DNA of 64,000 bases, taken from the NCBI GenBank assembly GCA_029690005.1, contig CP121458.1:3162001-3226000 (forward strand). The letters run 5' to 3'. Positions 9,538 to 18,422 of this stretch are shown here, piece after piece; within the stretch, counting starts at the first letter, position 1, and every line of letters starts with the position of its first letter. Under the pieces are notes generated by a model. That model made no database searches and was not told the origin of the DNA. It saw only the letters and a program-made list of their open reading frames with translations. The position numbers were made by a program, and so were the translations under genes. Source of the DNA: Prescottella defluvii (lineage in GTDB: Bacteria; Actinomycetota; Actinomycetes; Mycobacteriales; Mycobacteriaceae).

Positions 9538-10652
9538 CCCCACGTACACGCCGTTCTCGACCGTGCTTTCAGTCCCGCTCGAGTTGCTCCCGAGCGGGAC
9601 GGACAAGCACATCTGGATGGGGGTTCAACGTCGCTCTGCTGGCCGCGATCGTCGCGTTGTGCTGGCGGATGCTCGACTACCGCATCACCGGTCGCGTCGT
9701 CGCTGTCTCGATCTTGCTCGCGAGCGGAAGCACGTTTCTCGAACCGGTGCGCACCACATTGTTCTTCGGCCAGATCAACCTGGTCCTGATGGCACTCGTG
9801 CTCTGGGACGCCTCGCGCGGTGAGCGGAGTCGTCTGAAGGGTGTCGGCGTGGGGATCGCCGCGGGTATCAAACTCACCCGGCCTACTTCGTCCTCTATTA
9901 CTTGATGCTCCGGCAGTGGCGGGCCGCAGCCGTGGCGGTCGTGACGATCGCCGCGACCGTTGGCGTGAGTTGGGCTGTGCTTCCCAGGGATTCGTGGCAG
10001 TACTGGCGCGAGACATTCTTCGATTCCACCCGCATCGCCGACGAACGTCATGCCGCGAACCAGTCGCTGCGTGGTGCTCTCGCCCGCATCATCGGCGAGC
10101 CTGCGCCCACGTGGCTGTGGCTCCTGCTTGTCACAGTGGTGGTCTCGGTGACCAGGTGGGTGGCGGCCCGGCTCCACCGCAACGGCGAGACGCTGCTCTC
10201 GATCACCGTCGCCGGCCCTCACCTCGTCAGTGGTGTCTCCGTTCTCCTGGAGCCACCACTGGGTGTGGTTCGTGCTGCTCCTCGTGTACCTCGCGCATCG
10301 AGCCCTGACGAATTCGTGGTGGTGGCTCGCAGTGATCACGCTTTTCGGCGCTGCGGGATCGTGGTCCTACCGATGGCCGGACGGCCGAGTTGTGGTCGGC
10401 CTCTACCTCTTCCGGCCAGTCTGGGTTCCCTGGGACGTTCTTGTGAATCTCTACCTCGTGGCCCACGTCGCCATCCTTAGCAGTGCAGCTGCCATCGCCT
10501 TTCGCAGGTCACCAGTGCCGAGCAAGTCGCGAACCGCCTTCGTGTTTCGTCTCCCATCATCAACACGGTCCGCGACCGACGTTGCCGATGTGAGGGTTGC
10601 GCACCGGCGAGATCGAGATCCGGATCGACTCCGAGACCCTGACCTGCATTGA
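9538..10652 (+). pseudogene. Decayed GT87 (DUF2029) mannosyltransferase copy
   Basis: This is a 5'-truncated, multiply frameshifted paralogue of the intact minus-strand gene at 25022-26350. Matching blocks in order: TYTPFSTVL and GTDKHIWMGV (near 9545-9620), LLAAIVALCWRML, RTTLFFGQINLVLMALVLWD, VGVSWAVLPRDSWQYW, NQSLRGALARIIGEP, SPFSWSHHWVWFV, and VPWDVLVNLYLVAHVAIL (near 10430). The first third of the protein is absent and at least five frame changes occur. Even allowing for sequence errors the missing N-terminus makes it a pseudogene. Confidence 0.8.
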
Positions 10653-10691
10653 TGACACGTCCCACCCGGTCCGGGTGGAGGGAGTGAGCCG

Positions 10692-11274
10692 GTGGCGGAT
10701 GTGGTGTTGGAAACGCTGGAGTTCGACTGGTTGAAGGTGTCGCGCCACCGGACGACGGTGAACGTGCTTCCCGGGTTCGATCCGGAGCGCGTGGATCTGG
10801 CGGACGCGCTCGCGGCCCTCGCAGTGTGGGACGCTGCGGCTCGATACCGACTACCTGGCGATGCTCCCGCTCCCGCCGGTGGATCCGCCGATCGGGCTCG
10901 GCCACGGAATCCGCTTGGCCCGAGACTATTACGTGCGTGTCGACAGGAACGACCACTCCGTCGATCCCCGGGTGTTCGGCCGATTCGTCGGTGTCACAGC
11001 CACGCTCGACGAGGTGATCGTCCACTGCGACCGTCAGCTCGTCGCCCGGCACCACCGGTCCTGGGCATCGCAGGCGGTCGTCACCGACCCCGCCCACGTC
11101 GCCACGGCCGCCCAGCTACGCCGGCACTACACCGCCGAGCGGCATCGGCGGGCCTCGCCGCGGCGGCACACCGACGGACAATCCGTCGCACTTAGATCCC
11201 TCCCGGACTACGACGCCCTTTTCGGAGTCGACGACTTCACCACCGGCACAACGAAAGCGAGCAGCATCGAATGA
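10692..11274 (+). pseudogene. istA: IS21-family istA C-terminal remnant
   Basis: From 10861 the frame encodes the C-terminal domain of an IS21-type IstA transposase: GIRLARDYYVRVDRNDHSVDP, FGRFVGVTATLDEVIVHCD, RQLVARHHRSWA, VVTDPAHVATAAQLRR and the ending SLPDYDALFGVDD. The catalytic rve core is missing. The first 110 bases (VSRHR, VLPGFDPERVDLADAL) may be unrelated and resemble the ORF at 8547. Its stop overlaps the start of the istB remnant, as in intact IS21 elements. Confidence 0.7.
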
Positions 11275-11902
11275 CCGCATCAACCACGGCGACGATAGCC
11301 ACCCCACCGGTCGGGTTGCCGTCGCAGATCGCCTACCTGACCCGAGTACTGGAAACGCCCACGATCGGGCGGTGCTGGGAAGAACTCGCCGACCAGGCCA
11401 GAGACCAGAACTGGTCCCACGGGGTCTACCTCGCCGCGCTGCTGCAACGCCAGGTCGCCGACCGCGAATCCGCGGGCACGATCATGCGCATTCGCACCGC
11501 CCATTTTCCTGCGATCAAGTCCCTCGAAGACTTTGGGCCTCGACCACCTACCGTTCCTGCGGCGGTACGTGCTGGCGCACTTGGCGACCGGAACGTTCGT
11601 CGCGAAAGCGGAGAACGTGATCGTGCTCGGCCTACCCGGCATCGGGAAACCCATCTCGCGATCGTGCGGGGACGAAGGCCGCGCACGCCGGCTACTTGGT
11701 GCTGTTCGACACCGCCAGCAATTGGATCGTGCGACTCGGCGCCGCGCACCACGCTGGTCGGCTCGAAGCGGAACTGAGGAAGATCCGCCGCTACGAACTC
11801 ATCATTGTCGACGAGGTCGGCTACATCCCGTTCGACCAGGGATGCCGCCAACCTGTTCTTCCAACTCGTCGGATCCTGCTACGAACTCGGTTCGTTCACT
11901 AG
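11271..11902 (+). pseudogene. istB: IS21-family istB helper ATPase remnant
   Basis: ATG at 11271 overlaps the istA stop. N-terminal IstB sequence (LPSQIAYLTRVLETPTIG, WSHGVYLAALLQRQVADRES) passes into LPFLRRYVLAHLATGTFVAK, the Walker A VLGLPGIGK, YLVLFDTASNWIVRLGAAH and Walker B YELIIVDEVGYIPFDQ, each in a different frame. The gene breaks off after FFQLVGSCYELGS near 11885, so the C-terminal third is missing. Three or more frame changes plus truncation mark it as dead. Confidence 0.72.
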
Positions 11903-12075
11903 GAGGCGTCCTTCTTGCCGTGTACCAGCCACAGGCCGACTCCGGCGGCGGCGGCGACCACGGCTGACACCGCCCGGCTGGTGATCGCGGTGGTTCCGCT
12001 GAGGTCGGAGAAGTTGGTGAAGTAGACGGCCGCGCATAGAGCGATGACGAGCAGAATCCAGAGCGTGGCCTTCAT
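11899..12075 (-). CDS. Small two-helix membrane protein, 58 aa
   Basis: ATG at 12075 has an AGGAG ribosome-binding site 8 bases upstream. MKATLWILLVIALCAAVYFT forms a first helix; SAVVAAAAGVGLWLV a second, ending HGKKDAS. Composition and high-GC third positions suggest a real gene. No family recognised. Its 3' end touches the broken end of the istB remnant, so the IS deletion may have ended here. Confidence 0.55.
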   Translation of the reverse strand: MKATLWILLVIALCAAVYFTNFSDLSGTTAITSRAVSAVVAAAAGVGLWLVHGKKDAS

Positions 12076-12312
12076 AGGGTGGTGTCTCCTGTGTTGAAAA
12101 GTGATCGGCAGCCTTGGTTTGGGGGCTGCCCTTACGGCATTCACTCTGCTCGTGTGCTTGGGCGTACGCATTGGAGCAGTCCCCCGATTGATGGTGTAGT
12201 CCGCTACACCCCGGGGCTCCGGCAAAGTGGGGCTGCTGCACGATCAGGTGACAGATTCGGTCACGCAGCCTGAGTGGCTGGTGTGGTCATGGTGGTCTCG
12301 TATTCGACAGGG

Positions 12313-12684
12313 TCAATTTGCCGAGCCTGCTCTGGCGTCGGCGGAATCGAGGGCGTCGACCGCGAGACGTGCCTTCCTCCTCGAGTCGATCGAGTAGCCG
12401 ACGATCCGGTTCGAGTACAGGTTCTTGATGGCACACAGGTAGAGCTTTCCCTCGTCGGTGCGATGCTCGGTTATGTTTGTGAGCGACAATCGATTCCGCT
12501 CATCGGCGGTGAAGTCTTGTTCGACGAGGTCGTCGTGGACCGGCGGGTCGGAACGGACGTGCTTGGCGCCGCGTTTCTTCCAGAGCTGAGGGGCTTCCGG
12601 CGCTCGGCCGTCACGCGGCGGATCTCGTTTCGGCCGGGCTGGCGGGTTGGTGTTGGTGGTGGACTTGTACGGGGGCAGAGACAA
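12313..12684 (-). pseudogene. IS3-family orfB (integrase core) fragment
   Basis: Contains the rve-core segment DDLVEQDFTADERNRL, LTNITEHRTDEGKLYLCAI, NLYSNRIVGYSIDSR and ARLAVDALDSADAR. This is the first third of an IS3-family OrfB; the rest of the DDE domain is absent. Different from the IS3 element at 18.4-19.6 kb. Confidence 0.7.
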
Positions 12685-12875
12685 GGAGGGGAGCAGTGGT
12701 GCAGGTATGTCGTGCGGTAGGGTTTGGCGGTCGCAGGTCTTGCTCTTGCCGTGGGAGGCTGCGGTAGCGGAGGCGATCTAGGGCGGTAGCGTCACCGAAC
12801 ACACTTCACCCGCGCTCGACGCCTCCTAGTCCAGTTTAGGAAGCGGGACGGCTGTACCCAAGTTGGGATCCGACC

Positions 12876-13043
12876 GTGGCGCTGGCGCGTCTGCTGAACG
12901 TACGGGTGCGCATCCTCGCGCACGCCGACGCGCAGCCCCACCACCACGAGAACCGTCCTCATCGCCGGGGCCCGGGCCTGGCGATCCTGTCGTTCGAACC
13001 GGCCGCAGTCCACGCCGCCATCGGGATGGACGCTGGCCGATGA
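12876..13043 (+). CDS. Short GC-rich ORF of unknown function, 55 aa
   Basis: GTG at 12876 opens a frame with strongly G/C third positions: VALARLLNVRVRILAHADAQ, a His-rich turn (PHHHENRPHRR), then GLAILSFEPAAVHAAIGMDA. The stop overlaps a further ATG. It could be the tail of a larger gene truncated by the insertion-sequence activity just upstream. No family recognised. Confidence 0.3.
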   Translation: MALARLLNVRVRILAHADAQPHHHENRPHRRGPGLAILSFEPAAVHAAIGMDAGR

Positions 13044-13077
13044 CCGTCTACTTCCTGATCGCCCTGCCGTTGCAGTA

Positions 13078-13889
13078 CTAGGAGCTGAGCACGCGGGTGC
13101 TGCGGAACCCACGCGCGGTGATGCGGATCATGAGCAGGCTGGCAAGCACAGTGACGAGAAGGACGAAGCCGAGTGCGGGGAGCACCCACTCGGAGAGGAA
13201 CATGATCGACGGCACCGTGACGAGTGAGGGGGCGAGTGCCAGGAGCCGGATCGGTCCGCCGTTCATGCCCGCTTTGGACTCCAGGCTGCCGGGATACAGC
13301 AGCGCGCCGAACAGTGTGGCGGTGGCTGACCACACGCCCATCGACAGGGCAGTACGGCGAGGGCCGCGAAGTACGGAATCGTCAGCGTGAACGACAGCCC
13401 CAGGAACAGGGTCGTTGCCGCGGCGGTGACCGCAAAACTCAGGGTCGCGACGATCCACGACGCAGCGGTGAGGATCAGGCTGGCACCAAGATACGCAGAG
13501 AACAGCGCTCGGCGTGGGATCGGGCTGGCGAGGAGCACCTCGATGCCGCCGCCGCTCACGTCGTCGGCGACAACCCCGGGAAGCGTCAGTGTCGCGACCA
13601 TCGCGACGAGGGTGCCCAGGATCGCGGGAGCCATGAGCAGCATGTACGACGTCATCGTCTGCAGCTCGCCATCGGTGTCGCGTATGGACACCAGATCTGC
13701 AGCCTGCGAGGGGATGATGTCCTGGAGGTTCTGTACTCCGTTCACGCCTCCGGTAGCAGCGAAGGCGAGCACTCCAAACGCTCCTCCGACGATCAGGGCA
13801 AGCCACAGGGCGGTCGTCCGCTGTTGGAGCCAGGCTCGCTTCGCGAATGCGGCGATCCTTCTGCGCGGCGAGGTCGGGGGTGTGGTCAT
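13078..13889 (-). CDS. ABC-2 type transporter permease (one frame break)
   Basis: Membrane subunit of an ABC exporter, about 270 residues with six hydrophobic segments, e.g. LWLALIVGGAFGVLAFAATG, LLMAPAILGTLVAMVATLTL, SLILTAASWIVATLSFAVTA, and LPALGFVLLVTVLASLLMI near the C-terminus. VLLASPIPRRALFSAYLGA is typical of ABC-2 permeases. The frame breaks near 13335, between PYFAALAVL and ALSMGVWSATATLFGALLYP. ATG at 13889 overlaps the ATPase stop (ATGA), so the pair is co-translated. Substrate not evident. Confidence 0.8.
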
Positions 13890-14587
13890 TTGCCGACCTC
13901 CAGCACGTCGAGGATTGTTGTTTCGGTGACCGCGGAACCGTCCGCGCCGAGCGCGACGAGTTCCTTGCCCGTGACCGCGAGATGGGTGGTTGCGAGCTCA
14001 AGCGCTTCGGGCACGGAGTGGGTGGAGTAGAGCACAGTGCGTGTCTCACCCCAGGAGCGCAACAGGTTTCGTGTCTGCGCCGCGTACACCGGATCGAGAC
14101 CACTCAAGGGCTCGTCGAGCACGACGAACTGCGGGTCGGTCATCGCGAGCCTGGCAAGATCCACACGCTGCCGCTGGCCACGACTCAACGACTTCACACG
14201 TTTCGTCAGCAGCGAGGGCAAATCGAATCGTTCGATCAGGTCGTCGAGCCCGATCAGGCTGACCTCGGGATAGGTGCTCGCGATGTCGTGCCAGAACCTG
14301 AGGTTCTGGTCCACGGTCAGCGCGGTGGCGAGTGCGGACTCGTGTCCGAGATAGCCGACCTGGGAACGAACAGCCGCGCCGTCCTCCACGTCAGCTCCGA
14401 GCACGGTGCAGCGTCCTGCGAGTGCCGGAATGATTCCGCACAGCGTGCGCATGAGCGTGGTCTTTCCCGAACCGTTGCGGCCCAGGAGGGCGGTTACGCC
14501 GGGGTGCAGATCGAAGTCGACCGGCCCCAGGACCTCGGTGTCGCCGTACCCGACAACCAGGCCCGAGGCGCGCGCCGCGGCGCTCAC
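13886..14587 (-). CDS. ABC transporter ATP-binding protein
   Basis: Intact 233 residues. Walker A GRNGSGKT (residues 36-43), Q-loop VGYLGHES, signature LSRGQRQR, Walker B FVVLDEPLSGLDP and switch His in LYSTHS. Energises export through the ABC-2 permease encoded directly downstream. Its start overlaps the stop of the upstream regulator gene by 4 bases, giving a tight three-gene operon. Drug, lipid or peptide efflux are all possible. Confidence 0.88.
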   Translation of the reverse strand: MSAAARASGLVVGYGDTEVLGPVDFDLHPGVTALLGRNGSGKTTLMRTLCGIIPALAGRCTVLGADVEDGAAVRSQVGYLGHESALATALTVDQNLRFWHDIASTYPEVSLIGLDDLIERFDLPSLLTKRVKSLSRGQRQRVDLARLAMTDPQFVVLDEPLSGLDPVYAAQTRNLLRSWGETRTVLYSTHSVPEALELATTHLAVTGKELVALGADGSAVTETTILDVLEVGK

Positions 14588-15131
14588 TGCTCTTCCTTCA
14601 TTTCGGGCTGTGCGCGCGGCACCAGCACGGTGGTGAGCTTGCGCCTGCGGCGGCCTTCCCCAGGCTCATTCGCGAGCAACGTGTTCAGCGCTTCCATCAT
14701 CGTGTGGAAGAACTCATCGACTTCCGCGGTCGTCGCCCAGAAATCGGCCTGTGCGAAACTCACTCGATCGGCAAACAGATCGGGCTCACCTGAGTGCAGG
14801 TAACTGCCGAAGTCGCGGATCAGACCCGAGATGAACACGGTGAACGCTGTCAGAAGTTCCTCCGGGCTGAGCGAACTCAGCTCCTCCGGAGTCGGATTCG
14901 CGAAACCGGGGCGACTCGGTAGGTCTTCTCGCTCGCCCCGCGAATCTGCTGCTCGTCGGTCACCTCGATCAGGTCATGCTTCACCAGGCTCGCTACATGA
15001 CGGTAGAGAGTGGCGATCGGCACGTCGGATAGCCGCTCGTGAAGCTGGTTCGTCGTCAGTTCCTCCTCGCTGAGGAGGGCCTGCACAATGCGCAGCCGAA
15101 CAGGGTGCAGAAGCACCGATGAAGTAGCCAT
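14584..15131 (-). CDS. ArsR/PadR-like winged-helix regulator of the ABC operon (one frame break)
   Basis: About 180 residues. N-terminal winged helix: LLHPVRLRIVQALLSEEELT, TNQLHERLSDVPIATLYRHV, SLVKHDLIEVTDEQ. The C-terminal part (TVFISGLIRDFGSYLHSG, DFWATTAEVDEFFHTMMEAL) is helical and resembles ligand-binding tails of HTH_20-type regulators. A frame break near 14910 separates the halves. Being first in the operon with the ABC genes, it probably represses them. The promoter region upstream (15132-15172) is markedly AT-rich. Confidence 0.75.
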
Positions 15132-15172
15132 ATTCGAATGCTATCAATATCAAGAATGATAACAAATTCCGT

Positions 15173-15424
15173 GAGAGGCATCGAAGCGGTCATCGCCGAA
15201 CCGGATGACCAGAAGCGCCACCGCCTTCGGCGAGACAGTCGCTGAGGGAGCCCCGCCCGGTTCGACGCCGAGAAATCCAAGGGCCGCAACGTCGTCTAAC
15301 GGTCCTTCGCCGCCATCAAGCAGTGGCGCACCCTGGCCACCCGCGACGACAACCTTGCCCGCACCTACGGCGCAGGCGTCGTGTTCTCAGCGGCCTGTTC
15401 CTGGCTGCGGACCCTCACCAAATG
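15173..15424 (+). pseudogene. IS5-family transposase 3' fragment, decayed
   Basis: Homologous to the last quarter of the two IS5-type transposases at 21.6 and 33.7 kb: RGIEAVIAEPDDQKRHRLRR, ARFDAEKSKGRNVV, SFAAIKQWRTLATRDD and VVFSAACSWLRTLTK. It has in-frame stops (near 15241 and 15297) and many substitutions, so it is an older, genuinely dead relative rather than a sequence-error copy. Confidence 0.78.
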
Positions 15425-15623
15425 GCTAGGACGGCCACGGCCACAATGACGATCAGATCAGCGGTAACGGTCAGCCCCCGGGGACATCGGAGGTACCCGA
15501 CTTTCATCAGCACACACACAACCGCCGCGACACCGTCGGGGCTGGGGCGTACGGGTCCTGTTCGGGAATTGTTGATGGTGGGTGTTTGCAAACGGTTGCT
15601 ACACGGTGGGAGACCGACTTTGG

Positions 15624-16329
15624 CTAAGGCTGGTGGAGCTCCCGGTGTGGGTGGTGCAGTCGTTCGGCGCCGTCGAGCAGGAGGTCAAAGGCGAATTCGA
15701 ATTCGAACTGTTCATTGCAGCCCTGGTCACCGCCGGCGGAGTTGTGGTGGGTTGCGGCGACGGCGATCTGGACGATGTGGGGGTATCGCTGCCGTGAACT
15801 CAGCTGCCGACGCTGGCTGCATCTGGGGATTGGCGGGTGGGTTGGGCGCGCTGTGCGATTCGTCGAACGTTTCGGGGCTGAACCCCAGATGCGGTTTCCC
15901 AAGGCGCGCATGACGTGGTGGGTCAGGTCGGCGGAGAACCCACCGGCGATGCACGTGCCGGCGACCGAGTCCATGTAGGCGAGCACCGCAGGCGTGCGTC
16001 GGGTGCGGGACTCGATCGCCTGCCGTGCCCAGGGATGGCGGAGCACCGCTCGGCGCGCCGACAGTACGTGCTGTCGCACGCTGTCTTTCCGGCCCAGCGC
16101 TGGGTCGGTCGGGTGAATTCCCGATGACGACGTCGACCATGCTGTCGACCAACTCGTCCTTGTCCGCCACGTGTTTGTACAGGGCCATCGCAACGACCCT
16201 GAGTCGCTGCGCCAACCGGCGCATGCTCACTCCTGCGATGCCGACCTCGTCGGCCAATTCGACGGCGGCGTGTCGCACCATCTCGCGACTCAGTGGCGCC
16301 CGTCGACGGGTCTGCGCCTGGGCCGACAT
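15624..16329 (-). CDS. TetR-family repressor (two frame breaks)
   Basis: ATG at 16329. The N-terminal TetR helix-turn-helix is clear: MVRHAAVELADEVGIAGVSM, RRLAQRLRVVAMALYKHVAD, KDELVDSMVDVVIG. The ligand-binding part continues in other frames (HPWARQAIESRTRRTPAVLA, YMDSVAGTCIAGGFSADLTH, then FEFEFAFDLLLDGAERL at the end), with shifts near 16115 and 15880. It is divergent from the DUF4386 gene and the intergenic region carries two near-identical palindromes, the likely operators. Confidence 0.78.
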
Positions 16330-16397
16330 CAGTTTGCTCCTCGGCTTGTGACCCACCCTGTCCGGCCAGGTGGCGGGCGTGCGTGGGCGGGTGACCG

Positions 16398-16426
16398 TTG
16401 ACAGGTGTACGGGGTACACCTATCGT
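16398..16426 (+). promoter_or_regulatory. Sigma-70-type promoter of the DUF4386 gene
   Basis: A perfect -35 TTGACA (16398-16403), a 17-base spacer and TATCGT (16421-16426) as -10. The first palindromic operator fills the spacer almost exactly, so a bound repressor would block RNA polymerase. Confidence 0.55.
16403..16421. promoter_or_regulatory. TetR operator 1 (perfect palindrome)
   Basis: AGGTGTACGGGGTACACCT: 8-bp arms around GGG, lying between the -35 and -10 elements. Shares the GGTGTAC-N3-GTACACC core with the second site 35 bp away (centre to centre). Confidence 0.7.
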
Positions 16427-16438
16427 TCCTTCATTCGT

Positions 16439-16455
16439 GGTGTACGACGTACACC
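16439..16455. promoter_or_regulatory. TetR operator 2 (perfect palindrome)
   Basis: GGTGTACGACGTACACC: 7-bp arms around GAC, between the promoter and the ribosome-binding site of the DUF4386 gene. Same core as operator 1. Confidence 0.7.
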
Positions 16456-16477
16456 TTCGTCCCTGAGGAGTCATCCG

Positions 16478-17245
16478 ATGAGCATCGCCGCGCCCTCGCC
16501 AATCCCGCCCCACCGGCAACCGGCACCAGGAAGGCGGACCGCCTTCATCGCCGGAGCCCTGTATCTGGTCACCTTCCTCACCTCCGTGCCGACCCTCGCC
16601 CTGTACCGGCCGGTGCTGGAAGACGCGGACTTCGTGCTCGGCGCCGGCAGCACCACCGGCGTGCTTGCCGGCGCGTGCCTCGAGGTGGTCTTGGCCCTGG
16701 CCTGTGTCGGCACGGCCGTGGTGTTGTTCCCGGTCGCGAGGCGACACAGTGAGGCTGCGGCCCTCGGGTTCGTCGCCTCTCGGCTGATCGAGGGTGGGCT
16801 CATCCTGGTCGGTGTGGCCAGCCTGCTGTCGATCGTCACCTTGCGGCAGGACGCCGCGCTGGCCGACCCCGCAGCGCTGAGGACGGCGGGGCAGACGCTG
16901 GTCGCGGTCCACGACCGGTCGTTCCTGCTCGGGCAAAGCCTCATGCCGGCTATCAGCGCGCTATGCCTCGGATCGGTGATGTACCGCTCTGGGCTCGTGC
17001 CGCGAGTAATCCCCCTGTTGGGGCTCGTCGGTGCTCCGCTGCTGCTGGCCTCCGACGCAGCGATCCTGTGGGGCAGTTACGGTCCCGTCTCGCCGCTTGC
17101 AGTTCTGGCAGCACTCCCGATCGCCCTGTGGGAGTTGGCGCTCGCGGTGTGGCTGGTCGCCCGGGGGTTCCTGCCTGTTCCCGTCGTGGTGCAGTCGCAG
17201 GTCCTCGAGCGTGATGCGTCGGCCCCGAGCTTCGATTCGGTGTGA
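16478..17245 (+). CDS. DUF4386-family membrane protein
   Basis: Intact 255-residue integral membrane protein with about six hydrophobic helices, starting with RRTAFIAGALYLVTFLTSVP and continuing through GVLAGACLEVVLALACVGTA, GLILVGVASLLSIVTL and LPIALWELALAVWLVARGF. The pattern RRTAFIAGALYLVTF and the DRSFLLGQSLMPAISALCLG segment are typical of DUF4386. ATG at 16478 follows TGAGGAG. Role unknown; the divergent TetR gene and twin operators say it is induced by a small molecule. Confidence 0.8.
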   Translation: MSIAAPSPIPPHRQPAPGRRTAFIAGALYLVTFLTSVPTLALYRPVLEDADFVLGAGSTTGVLAGACLEVVLALACVGTAVVLFPVARRHSEAAALGFVASRLIEGGLILVGVASLLSIVTLRQDAALADPAALRTAGQTLVAVHDRSFLLGQSLMPAISALCLGSVMYRSGLVPRVIPLLGLVGAPLLLASDAAILWGSYGPVSPLAVLAALPIALWELALAVWLVARGFLPVPVVVQSQVLERDASAPSFDSV

Positions 17246-17256
17246 TGCGGGTGGGA

Positions 17257-17281
17257 ACCGGCCTGTCTGCAGCAGGCCGGT
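17257..17281 (+). terminator. Intrinsic-type terminator hairpin
   Basis: ACCGGCCTG (17257-17265) pairs with CAGGCCGGT (17273-17281) around a 7-base loop, followed by a C run. It sits 12 bases after the DUF4386 stop. Confidence 0.65.
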
Positions 17282-17382
17282 CCCCCCTGGTGAGTCTGGC
17301 TGATCGCTTCAGCCTCGCGTTGTCGGCCCCCCGCGTCCTGGTTGGGTGTGTGGGGGCTGTTTTGGTGTCGTGGCCAGGGAGG

Positions 17383-17887
17383 ATGCCGCATCGGGTGTCG
17401 TGGGATGCTGGCGGTGTGCGGGTGGATGAGAAGTGGGTGTTTGGGAGTGCCGCTGCGCCTGTGGTTTTCGCCGGGGTTGTTGTGGTGGTGGGTGTTGTCG
17501 CGAGTGTTGCCGACGTGTCGTCGGTGCCGGGGGAGATGATCGCGCACTGGTTGCTGTTCGGGGTGCTCGGTGTGGTGTGGTTCCTCCCCGGATCGTTGTG
17601 TCGGTGATTGGTGGGGGCTGCTGATTCGTTCTCCTCGGGTGGGGCGACCGGCGGCGTTGTTCGGTCTGGGTTTGTTGTTCGCGGCGAGCGTGTTGTTCGT
17701 GGTCAGTGGGTTTGTCGACGCGTTCAGTGCTCCGCCGCCGAGTGATGCACCGCAGTTTGTGTCTCAGTTGTCGGTGCCCGAGGCGTTCGTTTTCGCTGTT
17801 CCGTTCGTTGTGATGGCGCTTGGTAACGCGAACGCTGGGCGTCTGGTTGTGACGACGAGACGCCGTACCTCGCCAACGTCTGGGTGA
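17383..17887 (+). pseudogene. Hypothetical membrane protein with a frame break
   Basis: Two consecutive frames carry membrane-type sequence: VVFAGVVVVVGVVASVADVS and MIAHWLLFGVLGVVWFLP, then, after a shift near 17595, AALFGLGLLFAASVLFVVSG and EAFVFAVPFVVMALGNANAG. Codon use is GT-rich and unlike the neighbours, which hints at acquired DNA. No family recognised. The true start is unclear; the terminator at 17257-17281 argues that it lies after 17300. Confidence 0.45.
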
Positions 17888-18009
17888 AGTCGTTCCTCGT
17901 GAGCTCGGCCCCTGCGCGCTGGGGTTCCTCTGTCACTGTGGTTGATCGTTGCGCGTTAGGCATCGAGGCCTCTGCACCGTTTACTGACGCGGCTACGTCA
18001 TGACTCTTC

Positions 18010-18177
18010 TCAGGAGTGGTAGGCGCGTATTGCCATGTCGCATGCGATGACTGAGCAGACAGCGGTTCCGAGAAGCCCGAGGATGAGGAGGAAGCCCCCG
18101 ACAACAATGCCCACCACGATCATGAGGAGCGCCGAGACCGCGTAGGAAGCGATCGTCGGCCAGGGGCTGGTTCGCAT
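18010..18177 (-). CDS. Small two-helix membrane protein, 55 aa
   Basis: ATG at 18177 gives MRTSPWPTIASYAVSALLMI, then a Val/Gly/Leu-rich hairpin-like membrane region (IVVGIVVGGFLLILGLLGTA) and a short tail ending IRAYHS. Length and layout are those of small actinobacterial membrane proteins of unknown role. Confidence 0.45.
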   Translation of the reverse strand: MRTSPWPTIASYAVSALLMIVVGIVVGGFLLILGLLGTAVCSVIACDMAIRAYHS

Positions 18178-18422
18178 GCGCGGAGCGTATCTGGAGTTTG
18201 TGCGGTTCGGTTCAGCCTCTGGACCCGTTTCGGGTGTGGGGCTTTTTCGCGGGTTGGGCTGGGGCTATTGGCGGGTGATGGTGATGTGGCATTGGTTGTC
18301 GGTCAGGGTGATTCCGTAGGTGAGTGTGATGTCGTGGGTGGACGGCGTTCTGAAGGGACTGCCCCCACTTCGGTTGACTCGTTGACCTGCCCCAAGATTC
18401 GTTACCCCCGGCAGTGTGAAGA

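Noticed and set aside
11271..15424. IS remnants explained only by sequence errors
   Set aside because: istB and orfB lack whole domains and the IS5 tail has substitutions and stops, so these are genuine decay.
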